DNA of 64,000 nucleotides from an uncultured Geobacter sp. (GCA_937886325.1 CALABV010000166.1:1-64000); one strand, 5' to 3'; positions 25,842-35,518 are shown, numbered from the stretch's first letter. Notes: generated from the letters alone by a model not told the origin. Numbers and translations are program-made.

Positions 25842-26432
25842 TCAGTTTCTCGGAACCTCCAGAAAATTTCGGTTATTGTACAGGTTCATGGCTTTTTTCT
25901 GCCCCTCGGAAAGAAATACGCCGAGCATGTCGACAACTCCATCCAGGATGGCCGCAAGCCCATCCATTTCAGTACGCTCAAATGGGTGTAGCACATAGTC
26001 AACGACTTCACCGCAATCAGGTCTTCCGACTCCGATTCTGATCCTGGTGAAATCACCAGTACCCAGTTCAGCGAGGAGAGATCTCAGCCCGTTGTGTCCC
26101 CCGTGCCCTCCTCCGACCTTCATTTTCACACGGCCGAAAGGGATGTCGATTTCATCATGAAGGACAAGAATATCACTCGGAGACAGTTTGTGAAACCGAA
26201 CTGCCTCCGCTACGGAGCGACCCGAAAGGTTCATGAACGTCTGCGGTTTCAGAAGGAGAAGACGGTTATCTTGCCAGAAACCTTCACCGCAAAGCCCGGA
26301 GAAACACTTTTTGGCAACGGGAATTGACGACACATGGGAAAGCCTGTCTAAAACCATGAAACCCGCGTTATGGCGGGTCCATTGGTACCTGTTGCCAGGA
26401 TTTCCAAGTCCTACGACGAGCTTAAGTCCCAT
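25842..26432 (-). CDS. pth: Peptidyl-tRNA hydrolase
   Basis: 196 residues. Signature motifs: LVVGLGNPGNRYQWTRHNAGF with the catalytic histidine, NLSGRSVAEA, LHDEIDIPFGRVKMKVGGG and GHNGLRSL. It releases peptide from prematurely dropped peptidyl-tRNA. The gene follows rplY by 32 bases on the same strand, as in many proteobacteria. Confidence 0.95.
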   Translation of the reverse strand: MGLKLVVGLGNPGNRYQWTRHNAGFMVLDRLSHVSSIPVAKKCFSGLCGEGFWQDNRLLLLKPQTFMNLSGRSVAEAVRFHKLSPSDILVLHDEIDIPFGRVKMKVGGGHGGHNGLRSLLAELGTGDFTRIRIGVGRPDCGEVVDYVLHPFERTEMDGLAAILDGVVDMLGVFLSEGQKKAMNLYNNRNFLEVPRN

Positions 26433-26464
26433 GCATCATGTTCCACGGGAATCCCTGTAGCATA

Positions 26465-27058
26465 TTATTCCGCTTCTTCCGCCACAACTTCCGCCTCTTT
26501 TGCCTTGCCAAGAATGTTTACGATGGTAGCTTTGGGTTCTTCGAGAACCTTAAGCCCGGCAGGCAATTGAAGATCGGATATATGCAGAGATGCTCCTATT
26601 CCGAGATTGGCAATATCGACCTCAATGTGTTCCGGGATTTCACCTGGAAGGCACTCCAACTCAATGGAGTGCATCAGGAAATCCAGCAATCCGCCCTCTT
26701 TCACGCCTCGAGCGGTTCCCTGCAGGCTCACCGGAACCTTGACCTTTACCTTCTCTTCCATACTTACCCTGTGAAGGTCAACGTGGACAGGGTCTCCCCT
26801 GAGGCAATCTCTTGTCAAATCGGCAACAATGACGACGTTCCCGTCCAGAGAACCGCCCCCTTGCAGAGTCAGCAGATGGTTAAGCCCCCCCTCACCGGAA
26901 ATTGCGGTACACAGTTCTTTCTTTCCCACTGAAACGGGAACCGGATCAATTCCCTTGCCATATACTACCGCCGGTACCAACCCGCTATTCCTCAGCCGTC
27001 TGCACACACCCTTACCAACCTTGCCTCTTACTTCTATGGCGAGAATTCTCTGTTCCAT
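26465..27058 (-). CDS. rplY: 50S ribosomal protein L25 (general stress protein Ctc form)
   Basis: 197 residues: an N-terminal 5S rRNA-binding L25 domain (MEQRILAIEVRGKVGKG, VVYGKG) plus the C-terminal TL5/Ctc beta domain (GTARGVKEGGLLDFLMHSIE, HIEVDIANLGIGASLHI). An acidic tail follows. The long Ctc form fits a non-enteric bacterium. The start is the ATG with GGAGG before it. It lies 52 bases after prs. Confidence 0.95.
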   Translation of the reverse strand: MEQRILAIEVRGKVGKGVCRRLRNSGLVPAVVYGKGIDPVPVSVGKKELCTAISGEGGLNHLLTLQGGGSLDGNVVIVADLTRDCLRGDPVHVDLHRVSMEEKVKVKVPVSLQGTARGVKEGGLLDFLMHSIELECLPGEIPEHIEVDIANLGIGASLHISDLQLPAGLKVLEEPKATIVNILGKAKEAEVVAEEAE

Positions 27059-27110
27059 ACATCCTCCACACCTGAATTTCAACGTATTCTGTTTATTGGA
27101 ATGTCATTGA

Positions 27111-28055
27111 TCAAACAAAAAGCGAGCTTACGGATTCATTTGCGTATATGCGACGAATGGTCTCCGCCAGCAGTCCGGCAACCGACAGTACTTTTATTTT
27201 TCGTGAATGCGCTGCCTTTTCGTTCAAGGGAATAGTATCAGTGATGACCATCTCCTGGATAACCGATTCCTCGATCCTCTCGATAGCAGGTCCGGACAGG
27301 ACCCCATGGGTTGCGCACGCATACACCGTTGTTGCCCCGTGTTCCTTGAGCGCCTTTGCCGCCTGGGTCAAGGTTCCGGCGGTATCAACCATATCGTCGA
27401 CAATGATTGCAACCTTATCGCGCACATCCCCGATGAGATTCATAACTTCGGAAATATTGGGTCCGGAACGGCGTTTGTCGATGATAGCCAGGCTTGAGCT
27501 CAGTCTCTTGGCAAAAGCTCTCGCTCGTTCCGTTCCGCCAGCGTCAGGGGAAACGATAACCGTTGTGTCGTTCACCAGGTTGTTTCTCAGATATTCGAGG
27601 ATAACCGAAGCTGCGTACAGATTGTCGACAGGGATATCAAAGAAACCCTGAATCTGCCCGGCGTGGAGATCAACGGTGACTACCCGGTCGGCGCCGGCTG
27701 CGGTGAGCAAATCGGCGACCAGTTTCGAGGTAATCGGCGAACGGGGCGCAACCTTCCTGTCCTGACGGGCATAACCATAGTAGGGAATAACAGCGGTTAT
27801 CTTTGCGGCTGACGCCCGCTTCAGAGCATCCATCATGATGAGGAGTTCCATGAGGTTGTTATTGGTAGGCGAACAGGTGGACTGGACAATAAAAACCTCT
27901 CGCCCGCGCACATTTTCCCCTATCTCAACCCGGATTTCCCCATCGGAGAATGTTTGCACCTTGGCACGCCCGAGAGGGATTCCAAGTTTCTCGCAGATCT
28001 TGACCGCAAGAACCGGATTTGAATTGCCGCAAAAGATACGAATCTTGTCTTCCAT
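27111..28055 (-). CDS. prs: Ribose-phosphate pyrophosphokinase
   Basis: 314 residues. Motifs DLHAGQIQGFFDIPVDNLYA (ATP/ribose-5-phosphate region), VSPDAGGTERARAFAKRL, and the PRPP loop IVDDMVDTAGTL. It makes PRPP for nucleotides, histidine and tryptophan. The start MEDKIRIFCGNSN matches the family; ten extra codons upstream are not used. A tRNA-Gln gene ends 43 bases upstream on the same strand. Confidence 0.96.
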   Translation of the reverse strand: MEDKIRIFCGNSNPVLAVKICEKLGIPLGRAKVQTFSDGEIRVEIGENVRGREVFIVQSTCSPTNNNLMELLIMMDALKRASAAKITAVIPYYGYARQDRKVAPRSPITSKLVADLLTAAGADRVVTVDLHAGQIQGFFDIPVDNLYAASVILEYLRNNLVNDTTVIVSPDAGGTERARAFAKRLSSSLAIIDKRRSGPNISEVMNLIGDVRDKVAIIVDDMVDTAGTLTQAAKALKEHGATTVYACATHGVLSGPAIERIEESVIQEMVITDTIPLNEKAAHSRKIKVLSVAGLLAETIRRIYANESVSSLFV

Positions 28056-28098
28056 CACTGCCTCTATAGTACTTTCGAGCCACAAACGGCCAATAAAA

Positions 28099-28173
28099 TG
28101 GCTGGGGCGCCAGGGATCGAACCTGGGAATGCCGGAATCAAAATCCGGTGCCTTACCGCTTGGCGACGCCCCA
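28099..28173 (-). tRNA. tRNA-Gln (anticodon TTG)
   Basis: 75 bases on the minus strand, with CCA encoded. Acceptor arms TGGGGCG and CGCCCCA pair fully. The anticodon stem GCACCGGA is followed by loop TTTTGAT with TTG at the anticodon, and the T arm contains GGTTCGATCC. It lies between ispE (15 bases) and prs (43 bases) and is probably cut from their shared transcript. This ispE-tRNA-Gln-prs order is familiar from Geobacter. Confidence 0.97.
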
Positions 28174-28188
28174 ATCTACGGTCATATG

Positions 28189-29031
28189 TCAGATTGTATG
28201 GGTTACTGTCGAAAACCACGTTGAAGCACCCGAGATCTCCGCATGGCACTTCCGTGCATCGTTTTCCGTTTCAAATACCGCGAATACCGTCGGCCCACTC
28301 CCGGACATGAGTACGCCGGCTGCGCCCTTCTCAAGGAGTAATTCCTTTATCTCCCGTATAACGGGAAAACGTCCGATCGTGACCGGCTCCAAATCATTCA
28401 GGAGTATCAAGCAGATATCAGATACCCTATTGCAAAACTTTGGCAGTGTATCGACAACCTTATCCTTTGTCAATTGTAAATTTTGATATACCCATGCGGT
28501 CGAAACATGGATATTCGGGTTGACCAGAACCAGCCATGCTTGCGGCAAACCCTCAATCTCCGTTAGACGTTCGCCGACTCCTTCCGCCAGAGCCGTTTTC
28601 CTGAATATGAAGAAAGGCACATCCGCTCCGAGCTTCAGCCCAATGGACATGAGCTCCGAATCAGGAAGACGCAGGCCCAGCAATTCATTCAGTCCCATCA
28701 GAACTGTCGCCGCATTACTACTCCCGCCGCCAAGGCCGGCGGCAACGGGGATATTCTTCGAGATGAAGATATCGACTCCTACTTCGGCATTCGTACGGGA
28801 AAAGAGTGCTTCCGCGGCACGCCATGCAATATTTGCCGGACCGCTCGGCACGCCATCACGATTGCAGGATACCCTGATACCCGGCGGCGCGGAAAGGGAT
28901 ATCTCGATCTCATCATGGAGTGCGATACGCTGCATCACCATGCGGAGGTCGTGGTAGTTGTCCGGGCGTCTCCGGATGACATCCAGACGATAGTTGATTT
29001 TGGCCGGAGCCGAAAGCTTGACAGCGTTCAT
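28189..29031 (-). CDS. ispE: 4-diphosphocytidyl-2-C-methyl-D-erythritol kinase
   Basis: 280 residues of the GHMP kinase family. N-terminal SAPAKINYRLDVIRRRPDNYHDL, the ATP loop PVAAGLGGGSSNAATVL and a late MSGSGPTVFAVF are all in place. It phosphorylates CDP-methylerythritol in the MEP isoprenoid pathway. The usual alpha-helix start MNAVKL is used. One change from consensus is NYRL where many have NL.L; it is not in a catalytic position. Confidence 0.95.
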   Translation of the reverse strand: MNAVKLSAPAKINYRLDVIRRRPDNYHDLRMVMQRIALHDEIEISLSAPPGIRVSCNRDGVPSGPANIAWRAAEALFSRTNAEVGVDIFISKNIPVAAGLGGGSSNAATVLMGLNELLGLRLPDSELMSIGLKLGADVPFFIFRKTALAEGVGERLTEIEGLPQAWLVLVNPNIHVSTAWVYQNLQLTKDKVVDTLPKFCNRVSDICLILLNDLEPVTIGRFPVIREIKELLLEKGAAGVLMSGSGPTVFAVFETENDARKCHAEISGASTWFSTVTHTI

Positions 29032-29144
29032 TCAGACACCTTGCAGTTCTTCGTTTTCAATAAGGCGCACCAGAGCATACGAAGCCGGTGCGGAATTGTA
29101 TCAGCATGATGCCCCTTTCCGGAAGGACGCAACCGTGCCGCGGT

Positions 29145-30020
29145 TCACCGCCGGGATAGAGCGGCGTGTATGGCCGGAAGGGCGGCCGTGGCGGCCCTTT
29201 CTCCCTCAAGGACAGCTTCGTTACGTTTTGAAAAATCCGCGGACCCGATGAAACCGACTCTGGGACGTATTACGACATCTGCCCGCTGAAGCTGATTCGC
29301 GGAAATCCTCTCATACATGAGGCCGATTGCCTGCAGTATGGTGCTGAGGGTTCCCTGAGGCTTCGGGGCTTCCCCATCTCCGGAAATATCCACCGCAATC
29401 ACGACATCGGCCCCTTGACGCCGTGCAGCGTCCACGGCAACGGGACTCACCACACCTCCGTCAACATACATCCTTCCGCCGATTACCTGAGGGGCAAAGA
29501 CACCGGGTATGGAGCAGCTTGCCCGTACCGCGCTGCCAGTATTGCCTGTTCCGAAAACCATTTCCCGACCGCTTTGGATATCCGTGGCAACTGCATAGAA
29601 AGGTATCCGCAGCTTCTCCATCGGCGTGTTGCGCAGCATGCGATTCACATACCCTTCCAGGTTTTCGCCTTTGATAAAGCCGTTATCCGGCAGGGTAAAA
29701 TCGGCAAGCTCACCCTGCTCGATGCCGAGGGCAATCTTGTGCAACTGAAAGGCATTGAACCCGTAAGCATAGAGACTGCCGACAAAACTTCCGGCACTCG
29801 TACCGACAACCATATTGATGGGTATCCGGTTTGCTTCCAGGACTTTCAGGACCCCCACATGGGCAAACCCTTTCGCGGCGCCCGCACCGAGAACAACGGC
29901 GACTTTGACCGGCTTCTCAGGGGGCGGAGAGACCTCTTTCGGCATGCATCCCGCCAGAGACACCATGCCGAGAATGAGCAGCGGGACCAGTAACCTCAAC
30001 CCGACATTCCAGATCCGCAT
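29145..30020 (-). CDS. Patatin-like phospholipase lipoprotein (RssA-type)
   Basis: 291 residues. The hydrophobic leader ends in the lipobox VSLAGC, so it is membrane-anchored in the envelope. The patatin domain has the oxyanion loop GAGAAKGFAHVGVL, the nucleophile in GTSAGS and the catalytic aspartate in YVDGGVVSPV. The enzyme should cut acyl chains from lipids. The start is the ATG nine bases after GGAGG; a longer open frame runs through the hom terminator and is not used. Secreted or lipidated patatins are sometimes toxins or phospholipid-remodelling enzymes; the role here is unknown. Confidence 0.85.
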   Translation of the reverse strand: MRIWNVGLRLLVPLLILGMVSLAGCMPKEVSPPPEKPVKVAVVLGAGAAKGFAHVGVLKVLEANRIPINMVVGTSAGSFVGSLYAYGFNAFQLHKIALGIEQGELADFTLPDNGFIKGENLEGYVNRMLRNTPMEKLRIPFYAVATDIQSGREMVFGTGNTGSAVRASCSIPGVFAPQVIGGRMYVDGGVVSPVAVDAARRQGADVVIAVDISGDGEAPKPQGTLSTILQAIGLMYERISANQLQRADVVIRPRVGFIGSADFSKRNEAVLEGERAATAALPAIHAALSRR

Positions 30021-30054
30021 TCGTGCGATCCTCCAGACAGCTGATTTCGAGGTG

Positions 30055-30090
30055 AAAAGGCCACACGGAAGTAAGTTCTTCCGCATGGCC
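30055..30090 (-). terminator. Rho-independent terminator after hom
   Basis: Minus strand GGCCATGCGGAAG, loop AACTTA, CTTCCGTGTGGCC, then TTTT; one or two mismatches within the stem. It separates the hom transcript from the patatin gene. Confidence 0.7.
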
Positions 30091-30194
30091 CCTCCATAAT
30101 CCATTTGATTCTTTTCGATTCCTGACGAACGAGGCCATGTCGGCGGAAAGCGGTCGACACTCGTCGCGTCATTGCACCGACTCGGCAAACGTTC

Positions 30195-31505
30195 TTACTG
30201 GAGAGAGTCCTCGATTCTCACGAGCCTGCTCTTTTCCCTGATGACATCAAACGAGTCAATCTCTTCCAGTGCCTTCCTGATGTCACTTTCCAGCGCCTCA
30301 TGGGTCATGATGACGATGGGAACCGTTTCACCGGCCATTCTGGCGCTCTGGATCATCGATTCGATGCTGATGTTGCACGTGCCGAGAACGCCGGCGATCC
30401 GTGCGAGGACACCCGGCTTATCCAGGGCGCTGAAACGAAGATAGTACTTACCGACAATCTCGCCCATGGGCTTAATTTCGAGATTTTTCAAGCGGTTGTC
30501 CAGGTACCCCAGAGGCGCGCTCCGTCTCCCGATTCCCGCGGTCAGATTACGTGCGATGGCCATCACGTCACCGACGATGGCACTGGCTGTGGGGTCCATG
30601 CCCGCGCCGCGACCATAGAACATCACCGTATCGACGAAATCTCCGGTAAGACGGACAGCGTTGAAGACGCCGTCCACATCCGCCATGGGATAGTTTACCG
30701 GTATCATGGTCGGGTGAACGCGGGCCTCCACTCGATCGCCGTCCAGTTTCCCGATCGCGAGCAGCTTGATTTTAAATCCGAACTCCTTGGCGAAATTGAT
30801 ATCTATGGAGCTGATGGCACTGATGCCTTCGGTGTATATCTCATTGAAGTCGACCCGTGTGCCGAAACAGAGAGACACGAGAATCGCCAGCTTATGGGCC
30901 GTATCGATCCCTTCAACGTCGAAAGTCGGGTCCGCCTCCGCATACCCCAGTTCCTGCGCGGTCTTCAGAACATCCGAAAAATCGGCTCCTTCCTGGGTCA
31001 TCCTGGTCAGAATATAGTTACAGGTGCCGTTCAATATACCGAGGACGGTTCCGAAATGATTGGCGGCCATATTCCCCTTGATGGCCGAAAGGACCGGTAT
31101 CCCTCCGCCTACGGCCGCCTCGTAACGAACCTCAACCCGTTTCCGTGCCGCTGCGGCGTAAATCTCTTCTCCATGAACCGCAAGAAGGGCCTTGTTTGCG
31201 GTAACGATGTGCTTGCCGTTTTCGATTGCCTTGAGAATGAAGTCCTTGGCGGTTTTGTATCCTCCAATCAGTTCGATAACGACGGAGATTTTGGGATCGG
31301 TGAGCACTTCATCGGCATTCCGGGTAAGGACGCCTGGTTCAACGGGAACACCCCGATCGGTAGTGATGTCGAGATCCGCGACCTTTCTGAGACGGAGGCG
31401 CACACCCAGCTTCTCTTCGATGAGAGATGCATTTCGCCCCATCAGTTTAACGACACCGGCACCAATAGTGCCGAATCCAATCAGGCCAACTCCAATTTCT
31501 TTCAT
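30195..31505 (-). CDS. hom: Homoserine dehydrogenase
   Basis: 436 residues. Rossmann start VGLIGFGTIGAGVVKLMG, the catalytic region with ANKALLAVHGEEI and ILNGTCNYILTRM, and a C-terminal ACT domain from about 355 (YLRFSALDKPGVLARIAGVL) that usually gives threonine feedback. It reduces aspartate semialdehyde to homoserine for threonine and methionine. GAGGTGAT lies directly before the ATG. It follows nusB by 48 bases. Confidence 0.95.
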   Translation of the reverse strand: MKEIGVGLIGFGTIGAGVVKLMGRNASLIEEKLGVRLRLRKVADLDITTDRGVPVEPGVLTRNADEVLTDPKISVVIELIGGYKTAKDFILKAIENGKHIVTANKALLAVHGEEIYAAAARKRVEVRYEAAVGGGIPVLSAIKGNMAANHFGTVLGILNGTCNYILTRMTQEGADFSDVLKTAQELGYAEADPTFDVEGIDTAHKLAILVSLCFGTRVDFNEIYTEGISAISSIDINFAKEFGFKIKLLAIGKLDGDRVEARVHPTMIPVNYPMADVDGVFNAVRLTGDFVDTVMFYGRGAGMDPTASAIVGDVMAIARNLTAGIGRRSAPLGYLDNRLKNLEIKPMGEIVGKYYLRFSALDKPGVLARIAGVLGTCNISIESMIQSARMAGETVPIVIMTHEALESDIRKALEEIDSFDVIREKSRLVRIEDSLQ

Positions 31506-31553
31506 ATCACCTCGCACAAGCGCCGTAGTAGCGGAATCCGCGAAAGCCTTCGT

Positions 31554-31967
31554 CTATTCCTTGCCGGACAGGCCGCCGGCGACTTCATCAAGAATACCGT
31601 TGATAAAGGCCGGCGAATCTTTTGTCCCGAATTTCTTGGCCACTTCAATCGCCTCGTTGATGGTTACGTTCTTGGGGATATCGGCACGGAAAAGCAGCTC
31701 GAAGATCGCCATGCGCAGGATGCAGAGGTCCACCCTGGACATTCTCTCAAGGGACCAGTTCTTCGACTTCTCGGAGATAACCCGGTCGATTGGTGTCCGA
31801 TGCTCCCCAACGCCCCGCACAAGTTCCTCCGCGAAGTCAAGGGATTCATACGGGACCTTGGACCCTTCCGTGGCCTGAGGAACCGAGGGAAACTCTTCAG
31901 AGGGATTCACGTCAACGGCGTACAGCATCTGCACTGCCAATTCCCGTCCCAGTCGTCGCGATCCCAC
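31554..31967 (-). CDS. nusB: Transcription antitermination protein NusB
   Basis: 137 residues, all-helical. RRLGRELAVQMLYAVDV at the start, and WSLERMSRVDLCILRMAIFELLF, INEAIEVAKKFGTKDSPAFING are typical. With NusE (S10) it binds boxA RNA to make rRNA transcription processive. A GTG start one base after the ribH stop (TAGCGTG) makes translational coupling likely. It has the ribH-nusB order seen widely. Confidence 0.95.
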   Translation of the reverse strand: MGSRRLGRELAVQMLYAVDVNPSEEFPSVPQATEGSKVPYESLDFAEELVRGVGEHRTPIDRVISEKSKNWSLERMSRVDLCILRMAIFELLFRADIPKNVTINEAIEVAKKFGTKDSPAFINGILDEVAGGLSGKE

Positions 31968-31968
31968 G

Positions 31969-32436
31969 CTACGATAACCTTTTCAGAAGGTTGACGGTTT
32001 CAATGGCCGTCATTGCCGCATCAAAGCCCTTGTTGCCGGCCTTGGTGCCTGCCCGCTCAATGGCCTGTTCGATACTGTCGGTCGTCAACACCCCGAAAAT
32101 CACGGGAATTCCGCTCTCCAGGGAAACATGGGCAACTCCCTTGGATACTTCGGCCGCAACATAATCGAAATGGGGGGTGGATCCCCGTATCACCGCCCCG
32201 AGACAAATAATCGCATCATATTTTCCGCTTTCCGCCATCTTTTTTGATGCGAGAGGGATCTCGAACGCTCCGGGAACGCGGGCAACGACAATCTTTCCAT
32301 CATCAGCGCCGTGACGAAGCAGGGCGTCCAATGCCCCTTCAAGCAGACGCTCGCTGATGAAACTGTTGAAGCGACTGACAAGGATACCGAACGAGGAACC
32401 GCCGGCATCGAGTTTTCCTTCCAGATAGGTTGGCAT
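31969..32436 (-). CDS. ribH: 6,7-dimethyl-8-ribityllumazine synthase
   Basis: 155 residues, normal length. Motifs FNSFISERLLEGALDAL, VPGAFEIPLASKKMAES, GAVIRGSTPHFDYVAAE with the catalytic histidine, and FGVLTTDSIEQA. It joins the pyrimidine and the butanone phosphate to lumazine, the penultimate step of riboflavin synthesis. It comes 86 bases after ribBA and is followed at once by nusB. Confidence 0.96.
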   Translation of the reverse strand: MPTYLEGKLDAGGSSFGILVSRFNSFISERLLEGALDALLRHGADDGKIVVARVPGAFEIPLASKKMAESGKYDAIICLGAVIRGSTPHFDYVAAEVSKGVAHVSLESGIPVIFGVLTTDSIEQAIERAGTKAGNKGFDAAMTAIETVNLLKRLS

Positions 32437-32522
32437 ACCGTACTCTCCAAATCAATACACAGAGTTACAAGGATATCTCCGCATCCTTGCAAGCAGCCGA
32501 GGATGCTTCTTATGTGCAAATC

Positions 32523-33725
32523 TCAGACGTTTTCCAGCAGATGTCCCATTTTTTCACGCTTGGTCTTGAGATATTTCATGTTGCATACCGTTGCCTCAAT
32601 CTCAACGGGAACCCGTTCGACAATATCGATTCCGTACCCCTCAAGGCCGACCATCTTCTTGGGATTGTTGGTCATGAGCCGGATCCTCTTTGCTCCCAGA
32701 CTCACCAGTATCTGCGCGCCGATACCGTAATCCCTCAGGTCCGCCTTGAAACCCAGTTCGATGTTTGCCTCGACCGTGTCTTTACCTTCGTCCTGGAGGG
32801 CATACGCCCTGAGCTTGTTCGTCAGGCCGATCCCCCTCCCCTCCTGGCGCATGTAAAGGATTATTCCCCTTCCTTCCGACTCGATCATCTCCATGGCATG
32901 CTGGAGCTGATCACCGCAGTCGCAGCGGCAGCTTCCGAAAACGTCTCCGGTAAGGCATTCCGAGTGCACCCGCACCAGGACCGGCTCGTCCTTTCGTATT
33001 TCCCCCTTTACCAGGGCAAGGTGTTCGAGCTGGTCAACATCATTTTCAAAGGCAATGGCCCGGAAGTCGCCGAACTTCGTGGGAAGCTGCACCTCCGCGG
33101 CGCGCCTCACAAGAGATTCATGCTTCATGCGGTACGCAATCAAATCCCGTATGGTGCAAATCTTGAGACCGTGTTCCTTGGCGAATTTCTTCAGGTGGGG
33201 CATGCGCGCCATGGTTCCGTCGTCATTCATTATCTCGCAGATAACACCGGCAGGCTTGAGCCCGGCGAGTCTCGACAGGTCCACCGAGCCCTCGGTCTGA
33301 CCGGTGCGAACCAAGACCCCGCCGTTTCTGGCACGCAACGGGAATATATGACCGGGACGGGAAAGGTCGTCGGATGTTGCGGTATCGGCAACGGCGGTCA
33401 GTATCGTATGAGCCCTGTCCGCGGCGGAAATGCCCGTGGTCACGCCCTTTTTCGCCTCAATGGAAACGGTGAAGGCGGTGCTGAAGGGGGAGGTATTATT
33501 GTCGACCATGGGGCGGAGCCGCAACGCATCACACTTTTCGGCGGTCAGAGTCAGGCAGATGAGTCCGCGGCCGTATTTGGCCATGAAATTGATGGCCTCC
33601 GGAGTAATCATCTCGGCCGCCATCGTGAGATCACCCTCGTTCTCGCGGTCTTCATCGTCCACGAGGATGACCATCTTTCCCTGTCGTATATCTTCTATGG
33701 CTGCTTCAATCGTTGCTACCGGCAT
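32523..33725 (-). CDS. ribBA: Bifunctional DHBP synthase / GTP cyclohydrolase II
   Basis: 400 residues. N-terminal RibB domain at 1-200 with VDDEDRENEGDLTMAAE and the catalytic THR-region GHIFPLRAR. C-terminal RibA at about 205-395 with the zinc-binding GSCRCDCGDQ and MRQEGRGIGL. The two activities feed both branches of riboflavin synthesis. The ATG was chosen over a TTG four codons earlier because the latter overlaps the ribosome site. It lies 48 bases after ribE. Confidence 0.95.
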   Translation of the reverse strand: MPVATIEAAIEDIRQGKMVILVDDEDRENEGDLTMAAEMITPEAINFMAKYGRGLICLTLTAEKCDALRLRPMVDNNTSPFSTAFTVSIEAKKGVTTGISAADRAHTILTAVADTATSDDLSRPGHIFPLRARNGGVLVRTGQTEGSVDLSRLAGLKPAGVICEIMNDDGTMARMPHLKKFAKEHGLKICTIRDLIAYRMKHESLVRRAAEVQLPTKFGDFRAIAFENDVDQLEHLALVKGEIRKDEPVLVRVHSECLTGDVFGSCRCDCGDQLQHAMEMIESEGRGIILYMRQEGRGIGLTNKLRAYALQDEGKDTVEANIELGFKADLRDYGIGAQILVSLGAKRIRLMTNNPKKMVGLEGYGIDIVERVPVEIEATVCNMKYLKTKREKMGHLLENV

Positions 33726-33773
33726 GGTATTTTGCAATCCTCTTTTCTTTGCGGGTCGGAATAGTAGTGTATC

Positions 33774-34421
33774 TCACAAAAAGCCGCTTTTCGCAAGCAG
33801 TTCCAGCGAAACACCCTTTCCGCCACCCTCTCTTCCCCCAACAAGGAGACGTTCCACGTACTTCCCGATGAGATCGGTTTCGATATTCACTTCATCTCCC
33901 GGTACCCGCAACCGAAGGGTGGTCATGCCCGCCGTATGGGGGATGATATTCACCGAAAACCCGTCACCGGAAACGGTATTGACGGTGAGGCTGATGCCGT
34001 CGATCGCCACCGAACCTTTCTCGATGAAGTAGCGGGTGAAGCGTTCGGGGAGGCGGAAGGAAAAAACGAGATTTCCGGACACCTCTCGCCTCTCCCTGAC
34101 AACCGCTATACAGTCAACATGACCGCTCACCAGGTGCCCGCCCAACCGATCGCCCATGCGGAGCGCCCGTTCCAGATTGACCGCCGATCCGGTATGGATC
34201 CCCCTGAAGGTTGTCCGTTCCATGGTCTCCGGTGACACATCGAAGGAAAGCAGACCCGCTCCCTTCTCCACGACGGTCAGACACACGCCGTTCACGGCTA
34301 TTGAGTCCCCGAGCCGGATATCCTCCCTGGGAAGCCCGGTCAAAACACGCAAGCGGGCGCCGGCGCCCAGCCGATCAAGTCCCGAAACTTTTCCCACATC
34401 TTCAATCAAGCCAGTGAACAT
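33774..34421 (-). CDS. ribE: Riboflavin synthase alpha subunit
   Basis: 215 residues, with two repeated lumazine-binding domains: MFTGLIEDVGKVSGL and DSIAVNGVCLTVVEKG in the first, GHVDCIAVVRER and GSVAIDGISLTVNTV in the second. It converts two lumazines to riboflavin plus pyrimidinedione. The ATG overlaps the ribD stop by one base (TAATG), so translation is coupled. A longer frame upstream is internal to ribD. Confidence 0.95.
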   Translation of the reverse strand: MFTGLIEDVGKVSGLDRLGAGARLRVLTGLPREDIRLGDSIAVNGVCLTVVEKGAGLLSFDVSPETMERTTFRGIHTGSAVNLERALRMGDRLGGHLVSGHVDCIAVVRERREVSGNLVFSFRLPERFTRYFIEKGSVAIDGISLTVNTVSGDGFSVNIIPHTAGMTTLRLRVPGDEVNIETDLIGKYVERLLVGGREGGGKGVSLELLAKSGFL

Positions 34422-35518
34422 TATCTCTCCGGATATCCCTTGACAAGTATGTCCCCGTCGAACCTCGTCACCGTCACATCCCGCACCCGAAGCGCGTCCG
34501 ACATCCGCTCCGGCCCCGCTCCGGCGCAAAGCCCGAATCCGTCCTCCGCTCCGAGGATTTTGGGCGCATAGAAAAGCAGATACTTGTCGATTATTCCCGT
34601 GCGCAGGGCGGTTCCGACCAGTTCCCTGCCGCCTTCGAGGAGAACCGATTGAACCCCTCGCGCACCCAGTTTGCTCAACAGGTCCTCCAGATCCACCCTT
34701 CCATCCGACTCCCGGCACGCAAGTATCTCTGCTCCTGCTTCGGCAAGAGCACGGGCCCGCGGTGAGTCCGAGTGGACACAAGCGATGAGTGTTTTCGCCG
34801 GAGACTTCACTGCAAAGAGCGCTGCCGAGGGAGGCGTGCGCAGCCGACTGTCGACAATGACGCGCAGGGGATCCCTGCCCCGTGCGCCCATCCTGCAGGT
34901 GAGTTGGGGATCATCAGCCAGCACGGTGCCGACACCCACCATCACGGCATCAACCATTGCCCTAAGCCTGTGAACGTATCTCCTTGATCTTTCGTTGGTC
35001 ACCCATTTCGAATCCCCGGTTACCGTGGCGGTCTTGCCGTCAAGGGTCATGGCGCTCTTCAGGATGACGAACGGCAAGCCGGTGGTCACGTGCTTGATGA
35101 AGGGCTCGTTCACCACTCGGCATTCCTCCTCCATGATACCGCCCTCAACATCAATACCGGCATCGCGGAGAGCAGCCATTCCCCTTCCGCTGACAAGGGG
35201 ATTCGGGTCCGTCATGCCCACGAAAACCCGAGCCACCCCGGCGCGGATCAGCGCCTCGGTGCAGGGGGGGGTTTTACCGTAATGGGCGCAGGGTTCCAGG
35301 GTAACGAAGACATCTGCGCCACGCGCCCGTTCACCGGCCATGCGCAGCGCATGCACTTCCGCATGGGGAGTCCCCGCCTTCCGATGCCAACCCTCGCCGA
35401 CAATTTCGTTGTTTAGAACAACGACACAACCCACGGCGGGGTTTGGCGAAGTCTTTCCGACACCACGCCGCGCAAGAAGAAGCGCACGTTTCATCATTCT
35501 GCCGCAATGATCATTCAT
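34421..35518 (-). CDS. ribD: Riboflavin biosynthesis deaminase/reductase RibD
   Basis: 365 residues. The N-terminal deaminase domain at 1-145 has the zinc residues in TPHAEVHAL and PCAHYGKTPPCTEAL. The C-terminal reductase domain at about 150-365 has KSAMTLDGKTATVTGDSKWVT and SVLLEGGRELVG. It performs steps two and three of the pathway. It begins the ribD-ribE-ribBA-ribH-nusB-hom series. No FMN riboswitch was seen in the 100 bases upstream, so control may be constitutive from a promoter further up. Confidence 0.95.
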   Translation of the reverse strand: MNDHCGRMMKRALLLARRGVGKTSPNPAVGCVVVLNNEIVGEGWHRKAGTPHAEVHALRMAGERARGADVFVTLEPCAHYGKTPPCTEALIRAGVARVFVGMTDPNPLVSGRGMAALRDAGIDVEGGIMEEECRVVNEPFIKHVTTGLPFVILKSAMTLDGKTATVTGDSKWVTNERSRRYVHRLRAMVDAVMVGVGTVLADDPQLTCRMGARGRDPLRVIVDSRLRTPPSAALFAVKSPAKTLIACVHSDSPRARALAEAGAEILACRESDGRVDLEDLLSKLGARGVQSVLLEGGRELVGTALRTGIIDKYLLFYAPKILGAEDGFGLCAGAGPERMSDALRVRDVTVTRFDGDILVKGYPER